A stretch of 19,237 bases of DNA from the NCBI GenBank assembly GCA_007124395.1, contig SLFF01000272.1, positions 1 through 19,237 on the forward strand. Direction: 5' to 3'. This document shows positions 15,735 to 19,237 of the stretch, piece after piece. Below the pieces are notes generated by a model. The model was not told where the DNA came from. It ran no database searches and saw nothing but the letters and a program-made list of their open reading frames with translations. Position numbers and translations under genes: made by a program. Each line of letters begins with the position of its first letter. Within the stretch, counting starts at the first letter, position 1. Origin of the DNA: Thermomicrobiaceae bacterium (GTDB lineage Bacteria; Chloroflexota; Chloroflexia; Thermomicrobiales; Thermomicrobiaceae).

Positions 15735-16340
15735 TCAACTCTGGACCGGCTTTGAACCAATTCCCACCATGAATCGATCCTTCCAGAGAACCGGGTTTCG
15801 CTCCGGTCGGGCGGTTGCTGAAGCATCGTCAACTCGAGCGGCAATGAAGTGCGGCCCGTGCGTGTTGATCGCTGTCTCAACCAGCGATTCGAAGTGATTC
15901 TCGTCCGTCGCCCAGGCACTGTTTGGGATCCCGCACCCGGCAGCAACCGCAACGATATCGGTGACGCTCGACGTCGCCGTCTCCTGCTTGCCAGTGATCT
16001 GATACAGGCCGTTATCCCAGATGATGATCGTCAGATTGCTGGGGGCCTGAGCGGCGATCGTGGTCAGCGTCCCGAGGTTCATCAGGATCGAGCCATCACC
16101 TTCTAGCCCGAAGACATTGCGACCCGGCTGGGCCAGCGCAACGCCGAGGGCAATCGGAGCCGCCAGACCCATACTGCCCAGCATGTAGAAATTCTGTGGA
16201 CGATGCCCGGCGTCAAGCAGATCAAAGTTGGTGTTGCCGATCCCGGCAACGACCGCTTCATCGTTTTTGAGTTTGCCGACCACTCGGGCGGTCAGGTCTT
16301 TCCGGCTCATGATCGCCAGATCGTCACGTGGGGATGCCAT
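15735..16340 (-). CDS. comE: Sulfopyruvate decarboxylase-type TPP enzyme, beta subunit (ComE-like)
   Basis: A 201-residue TPP-binding subunit of the two-subunit 2-oxoacid decarboxylase family that includes ComDE (sulfopyruvate to sulfoacetaldehyde, coenzyme M synthesis in archaea) and phosphonopyruvate decarboxylase-like enzymes. The TPP/Mg motif is complete: G81-D-G83 followed after 26 residues by N110 (TIIIWDNGLYQ). The LGSMGLAAPIALGVALA segment upstream is also characteristic. AAAGGAA lies about 8 bases before the ATG. It starts 36 bases after the alpha-subunit stop, so the two form an operon and together build the active site. The C-terminus (DRFMVGIGSKPVQS) extends slightly beyond the usual end. 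The substrate is unknown: sulfopyruvate is only one option, and a coenzyme M pathway is not expected here. Confidence 0.85.
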   Translation of the reverse strand: MASPRDDLAIMSRKDLTARVVGKLKNDEAVVAGIGNTNFDLLDAGHRPQNFYMLGSMGLAAPIALGVALAQPGRNVFGLEGDGSILMNLGTLTTIAAQAPSNLTIIIWDNGLYQITGKQETATSSVTDIVAVAAGCGIPNSAWATDENHFESLVETAINTHGPHFIAARVDDASATARPERNPVLWKDRFMVGIGSKPVQS

Positions 16341-16376
16341 GCTTGCGTTCCTTTCAATCCAGGGTAATGAGCCAGT

Positions 16377-16886
16377 CTAGCGGTCGTTCTTGCCACCGGT
16401 CAGCAGCGCATTGATGAAGAGAACGGCTGGCAGTTGCGTCCGGAAACACTGCAGCATCATCCGGTCGGCAACGGCCGCAACCTCGTCTTCCCGCTCCAGC
16501 GTCCGGTGAGGGATGCCCATCGCATCCAGACTGGGTCGGATCGACCGGGAGATCGGCACCTGTACCGGGTTGAACTCACCCAGCACACCACGTTCCCCGA
16601 TGATCATCAGGATCGGCAGCTGGTAGGGCACGGCCAGCGATGCCAGCGCGTTGACGCTGTTGCCATATCCGCTCGACTGCATCAGCACCACACTGCGGCG
16701 TCCGCCCAGCGCGGCGCCAGCGGCAATGCCGATTGCCTCTTCTTCCCGGCTAGCCGGGAACGCTTCCATGTTCGGGTCGTCTTCAGCGCCACGGATCAGC
16801 GGTGTCAGCACCTCATCCGGGACATAGATCGTGAGATCGACATCGTTGCTTCGAAGGCTTTCCAGTAGCTGGTCTGACCAGTTCAA
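16377..16886 (-). CDS. comD: Sulfopyruvate decarboxylase-type TPP enzyme, alpha subunit (ComD-like)
   Basis: The pyrimidine-binding half of the two-subunit TPP decarboxylase. The proposed start is TTG at 16886-16884, with AAGGAG seven bases upstream. It gives 169 residues, beginning (M)NWSDQLLESLRSNDVD, close to the usual size of ComD subunits. ATG codons further upstream in frame (16985, 16964) would add an N-terminus unlike the family and lack a site. SREEEAIGIAAGAALGG (residues 46-62) carries the Glu that activates the TPP aminopyrimidine. QSSGYGNSVNAL and LILMIIGERG-like stretches (here PILMIIGERG) are family hallmarks. With the beta gene it forms a minus-strand operon divergent from the cupin gene. 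Substrate specificity cannot be inferred. Confidence 0.85.
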   Translation of the reverse strand: MNWSDQLLESLRSNDVDLTIYVPDEVLTPLIRGAEDDPNMEAFPASREEEAIGIAAGAALGGRRSVVLMQSSGYGNSVNALASLAVPYQLPILMIIGERGVLGEFNPVQVPISRSIRPSLDAMGIPHRTLEREDEVAAVADRMMLQCFRTQLPAVLFINALLTGGKNDR

Positions 16887-16893
16887 CGGGATG

Positions 16894-16899
16894 CTCCTT
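16894..16899 (-). promoter_or_regulatory. Ribosome binding site deciding a TTG start for the decarboxylase alpha gene
   Basis: AAGGAG on the minus strand lies seven bases before TTG 16886-16884, while no ATG in frame has a comparable site. This is why the shorter TTG-initiated protein is preferred. Confidence 0.6.
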
Positions 16900-17060
16900 G
16901 TCGTCAGGGTCAGTGGATAGGACTGCTCGACAGGATGGTCAGGCCAGATCTTCTGACGTACCATACAGGTCGATAGCGTCGACAATACCCGGCATCAGAG
17001 GTGCCGTAAAGAGCCAGCTGGCCGCCGTGCCGCTGCGTTCAGGCATTGAGAGGCAAGACC

Positions 17061-17465
17061 ATGGGCTCCACAAAGAAACCAACCTGTAGCGTGATCCGAC
17101 CCGGCGATGAGTACGATGGCAAGCAGGGACTGTCTTACAAAGCCGGCATCGCCGCCGAGACCGTCGGTTCCACCGGTATCTGCATGCACATGGTCGAGAT
17201 TCCGCCGGGCGCCCGAGGTAACGCACACATGCATGAGAGTCACGAGACTGCGCTCTATGTACTCAGCGGGAACTCGGAGATGTGGTACGGCGACAACCTG
17301 GAGGAGTACGTTACGGCAGATCCCGGAGATCTGCTGTACATTCCGGCCGGCGTGCCGCATCTTCCCGGAAACCGCTCCGATACCGAGCCATGTGTTGCCG
17401 TGATCGCCCGGACAGATCCGAACGAGCAGGAGAGCGTGGTGCTCCTGCCGGAGCTGGAGAAGTAG
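17061..17465 (+). CDS. Single-domain cupin protein
   Basis: A 134-residue small cupin. Motif 1 is GARGNAHMHESHETALYVLSG with metal ligands H56, H58 and E62. Motif 2 is GDLLYIPAGVPHLPGN with H100 as the fourth ligand, so the metal site is complete. Such proteins are dioxygenases, isomerases or sugar/acid-binding auxiliary proteins; the motifs do not distinguish these. The start is ATG 17061 with AGAGG seven bases upstream; a TTG at 17046 lies inside that site. It is divergent from ComDE by 174 bases and precedes the TcuA-like gene, with a palindromic repeat between. The N-terminal part (SVIRPGDEYDGKQGLSYKAG) has no signal peptide, so the protein is cytosolic. A role in the same pathway as ComDE is an inference from position. 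Confidence 0.88.
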   Translation: MGSTKKPTCSVIRPGDEYDGKQGLSYKAGIAAETVGSTGICMHMVEIPPGARGNAHMHESHETALYVLSGNSEMWYGDNLEEYVTADPGDLLYIPAGVPHLPGNRSDTEPCVAVIARTDPNEQESVVLLPELEK

Positions 17466-17490
17466 CCAGGCCCACCAGAGGGACCAAAGG

Positions 17491-17532
17491 CTTCTCCCTC
17501 TCCCAGTATTGGGAGAGGGTCGGGGTGAGGGC
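17491..17532. repeat. Dispersed palindromic repeat of the GGGAGAGGG...GGGGTGAGGG type
   Basis: A perfect 10-base hairpin, CCCTCTCCCA (17496-17505) / TGGGAGAGGG (17510-17519), with loop GTAT, is followed by TCGGGGTGAGGGC. This is the form of a dispersed repeat I know from many GC-rich genomes, whose chance translations read like 'PHPDPLPxxGEGE'. It sits 30 bases after the cupin stop and may act as a transcription-ending or RNA-stabilising hairpin. Only one copy is in the window, so its dispersal here is from general knowledge. Confidence 0.7.
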
Positions 17533-17618
17533 CGTTCCGCTTACCAGACACAAAGTACGAAATTCGACGCTGATCGCGTTAAGCGCAACCGCATTCTTAC
17601 AGGAAGGGACTCGAACTC

Positions 17619-19094
17619 GTGCCGGAACAACATTACGATGTCATCGTCGTTGGCGGCGGAAACGCTGCAATGAGCGCAGCACTTGCCGCCCGGGAGCGGG
17701 GCGCATCCGTGGTCATGCTGGAGAAAGCACCAAAAGATGAGGCCGGCGGCAACAGCTTCTTCACCGCAGCCGCGACTCGCACCACGTTCGACAGTCTCGA
17801 TGATCTCCGCCCGATTCTCAGCGAGGTCGACGAGTACGATCTCTCGATCACCGATCTCCCACCCTATACCGTGGATCATTTCCATGCCGATATGCAGCGC
17901 CTGACCGAAGGCCGGTGTGATCCGGAGTTGTCCGACATCCTCGTCGGCGAATCGGCCAGCGCCGTCAACTGGTGGCACAGCAAGGGCCTGAAATGGACCC
18001 TGATGTATGCCCGGCAGTCGTTCAAGGTCGATGGTCGCTTCAAGTTTTGGGGTGGTCTGGCACTCGGTGGGGTTGGCGAGGGCAAGGGCCTGATCGAACA
18101 GGAGACGCAGGCCGCGATTGCCAACGGCGTCGAGATCCGCTACGAGTCTCCGGTGGTCGATCTGATTGCTGATGAGAACGGCGTTGTCACCGGTGTGGTT
18201 GCTCATGGCCCTGAAGGCCGCCAGACGATCCGCGCGAAATCGGTCGTCCTGGCCAGCGGTGGGTTCGAATCCGATCCCCGGATGCGGGCGGCTCACCTCG
18301 GCCCGAACTGGGACGTGGCAAAAGTTCGCGGTACTGCCCACAACACCGGCGAAGTGTTGATGAAGGCGATCGAGCTGGGCGCCCAGCCTTACGGCCACTG
18401 GAGCGGCTGCCACAGTATCGCCTGGGATGCCGCGGCCCCGCCGACCGGCGACTGGGAGCTGACCCATCGCTTCTCCAAGCAGTCCTACCCGATCGGCCTG
18501 ATCGTCAATCGGGACGGCGAGCGCTTTGTCGATGAAGGCGCCGACTTCCGGAATTACACCTATGCCAAGTACGGTGCCGAGATTCTCAAGCAACCGGGAG
18601 CGATTGCCTATCAGCTCTACGATGCCCGTACTGCACCACTGCTCCGGCAGGACGAGTACACCGCACCGGGTGTCTCCCGCTACGAGGCGGCCAGTATCGG
18701 AGACCTCGCCGAGAAGATGGGTGTGTCGCCAGCACGGCTCGAACGTACCGTCCGGGAGTACAACGAGGCGGTTCAGGATGGCGATTTCAACCCGGCGATC
18801 AAGGACGGCAAGGGGACTGTCGGCATTGCTCCGCCGAAGAGCAACTGGGCACAATCGCTGGATGCCCCGCCTCTGCTCGCCTTTGCAGTGACCTGCGGGA
18901 TTACCTTTACCTTTGGTGGGGTGAAGATCGACAGAGATGCCCGGGTGCTCGACCGCGCCAATCGTCCGATTCCCGGCCTCTATGCCGCTGGTGAGCTGGT
19001 TGGTGGGCTCTTCTACCATAACTATCCGGGTGGCAGCGGACTGACCAACGGTATGGTCTTCGGTCGCCGAGCCGGCGATCACGCTGCGCGGTAG
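17619..19094 (+). CDS. tcuA: FAD-dependent dehydrogenase, tricarballylate dehydrogenase (TcuA)-like
   Basis: A 491-residue flavoprotein of the fumarate reductase/succinate dehydrogenase flavoprotein group, closest in my reading to TcuA, which oxidises tricarballylate to cis-aconitate. The N-terminal dinucleotide fold is DVIVVGGGNAAMSAALAARE (G12-G13-G14) ending in E35-K36, followed by a GGNSFFTAAATR stretch like the TcuA GGNSxHT region. SVVLASGGFESDPRMR is the second flavin segment. ITFTFGGVKID and GLYAAGELVGGLFYHNYPGGSGLTNG near the C-terminus are the FAD-contacting signature. The start is GTG at 17619 with AGGAAGGGA about 8 bases upstream. No signal peptide is present, so it is cytosolic. 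TcuB, the usual electron-accepting partner, is not in view. Related 3-ketosteroid or fumarate-type dehydrogenases are alternatives. The last 16 bases overlap the convergent gene. Confidence 0.85.
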   Translation: MPEQHYDVIVVGGGNAAMSAALAARERGASVVMLEKAPKDEAGGNSFFTAAATRTTFDSLDDLRPILSEVDEYDLSITDLPPYTVDHFHADMQRLTEGRCDPELSDILVGESASAVNWWHSKGLKWTLMYARQSFKVDGRFKFWGGLALGGVGEGKGLIEQETQAAIANGVEIRYESPVVDLIADENGVVTGVVAHGPEGRQTIRAKSVVLASGGFESDPRMRAAHLGPNWDVAKVRGTAHNTGEVLMKAIELGAQPYGHWSGCHSIAWDAAAPPTGDWELTHRFSKQSYPIGLIVNRDGERFVDEGADFRNYTYAKYGAEILKQPGAIAYQLYDARTAPLLRQDEYTAPGVSRYEAASIGDLAEKMGVSPARLERTVREYNEAVQDGDFNPAIKDGKGTVGIAPPKSNWAQSLDAPPLLAFAVTCGITFTFGGVKIDRDARVLDRANRPIPGLYAAGELVGGLFYHNYPGGSGLTNGMVFGRRAGDHAAR

Positions 19095-19237
19095 CCCCAG
19101 ACCAGGTAACGCTGAAAATGATCTGGCGGGCGGCCCTCTGCGGCCGCTCGTTTGTTCAGCGCTTCGCTGAGATCGGCCAGTTCATCGATCTGAACCTGGG
19201 TGAAACCATTGGCCAGCACCACATCGCGAACGTCTTC
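19079..19237 (-). CDS. C-terminal end of an unidentified protein (runs off the window)
   Basis: Read on the minus strand from the window edge, an open frame gives 52 residues and a TGA at 19081-19079. It contains a DVVLANGFTQVQIDELADLS helix-strand segment and ends FQRYLVWGYRAA. Codon use looks like that of its neighbours. A 'GF..V' element followed by a helix and a terminal 'YLVWGYR' strand recalls the C-terminus of class I SAM-dependent methyltransferases, but the fragment is too short to be sure. It overlaps the 3' end of the convergent dehydrogenase gene by 16 bases. Confidence 0.6.
   Translation of the reverse strand, partial: EDVRDVVLANGFTQVQIDELADLSEALNKRAAAEGRPPDHFQRYLVWGYRAA

Noticed and set aside
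17255..17553. Minus-strand small frames containing PHPDPLP..GEGE-type sequence
   Set aside because: This is the known chance translation of the palindromic repeat at 17491-17532, running antisense into the cupin gene.
17541..19082. Minus-strand open frame (513 codons) opposite the TcuA-like gene
   Set aside because: The plus strand encodes a complete flavoprotein with all family signatures; the antisense product shows none.

Overview
The window looks like chromosomal DNA of a GC-rich Chloroflexota bacterium, probably of the Thermomicrobia type. This is an inference from gene content and style: lipoproteins with Pro/Thr/Glu-rich linkers, very large GAF/PAS/GGDEF/EAL proteins, a family 4-like uracil-DNA glycosylase, a SCO1 protein, and TPP-decarboxylase/cupin/TcuA-type catabolic genes. 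No rRNA, tRNA or CRISPR array was seen.

Region 1 (1-1369, minus strand) is the edge of a phage-like head cassette. In order of transcription it holds a small protein with a Cys/His zinc-knuckle pattern, a small protein with a C-terminal membrane helix, a scaffold-like acidic protein, and the start of a major capsid protein that runs off the window. Each has a good ribosome binding site and no disruption. A gene-free stretch follows (1370-1639). It holds a perfect GAAC-N4-GTTC palindrome, an SOS-box-like site, and a hairpin just before the next gene.

Region 2 (1640-11067, plus strand) has two tandem soluble cyclic-di-GMP enzymes of the same plan, GAF, PAS array, GGDEF, EAL. The first is about 2,240 residues with 13 PAS domains, six of which begin exactly 122 residues apart. 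The second has two PAS domains and lacks the RxxD inhibitory site.

Region 3 (11100-14308): a minus-strand CitE-like lyase is divergent from a plus-strand three-gene operon with overlapping ends. The operon encodes an unknown protein apparently starting at AUC, a beta-lactamase-fold lipoprotein and a uracil-DNA glycosylase family protein.

Region 4 (14330-15596, minus strand): a SCO1/SenC copper lipoprotein with a His-rich insertion, and a stand-alone response-regulator receiver.

Region 5 (15735-19237): a two-subunit TPP-dependent decarboxylase of the sulfopyruvate decarboxylase type (ComDE) is divergent from a cupin and a TcuA-like FAD dehydrogenase. The cupin and TcuA-like genes are separated by a GGGAGAGGG-type palindromic repeat. 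The end of an unidentified minus-strand gene closes the window. ComDE, cupin, TcuA-like protein and perhaps the CitE-like lyase could form a small pathway for oxidising and splitting carboxylic or 2-oxo acids. The substrate cannot be read from the sequence.
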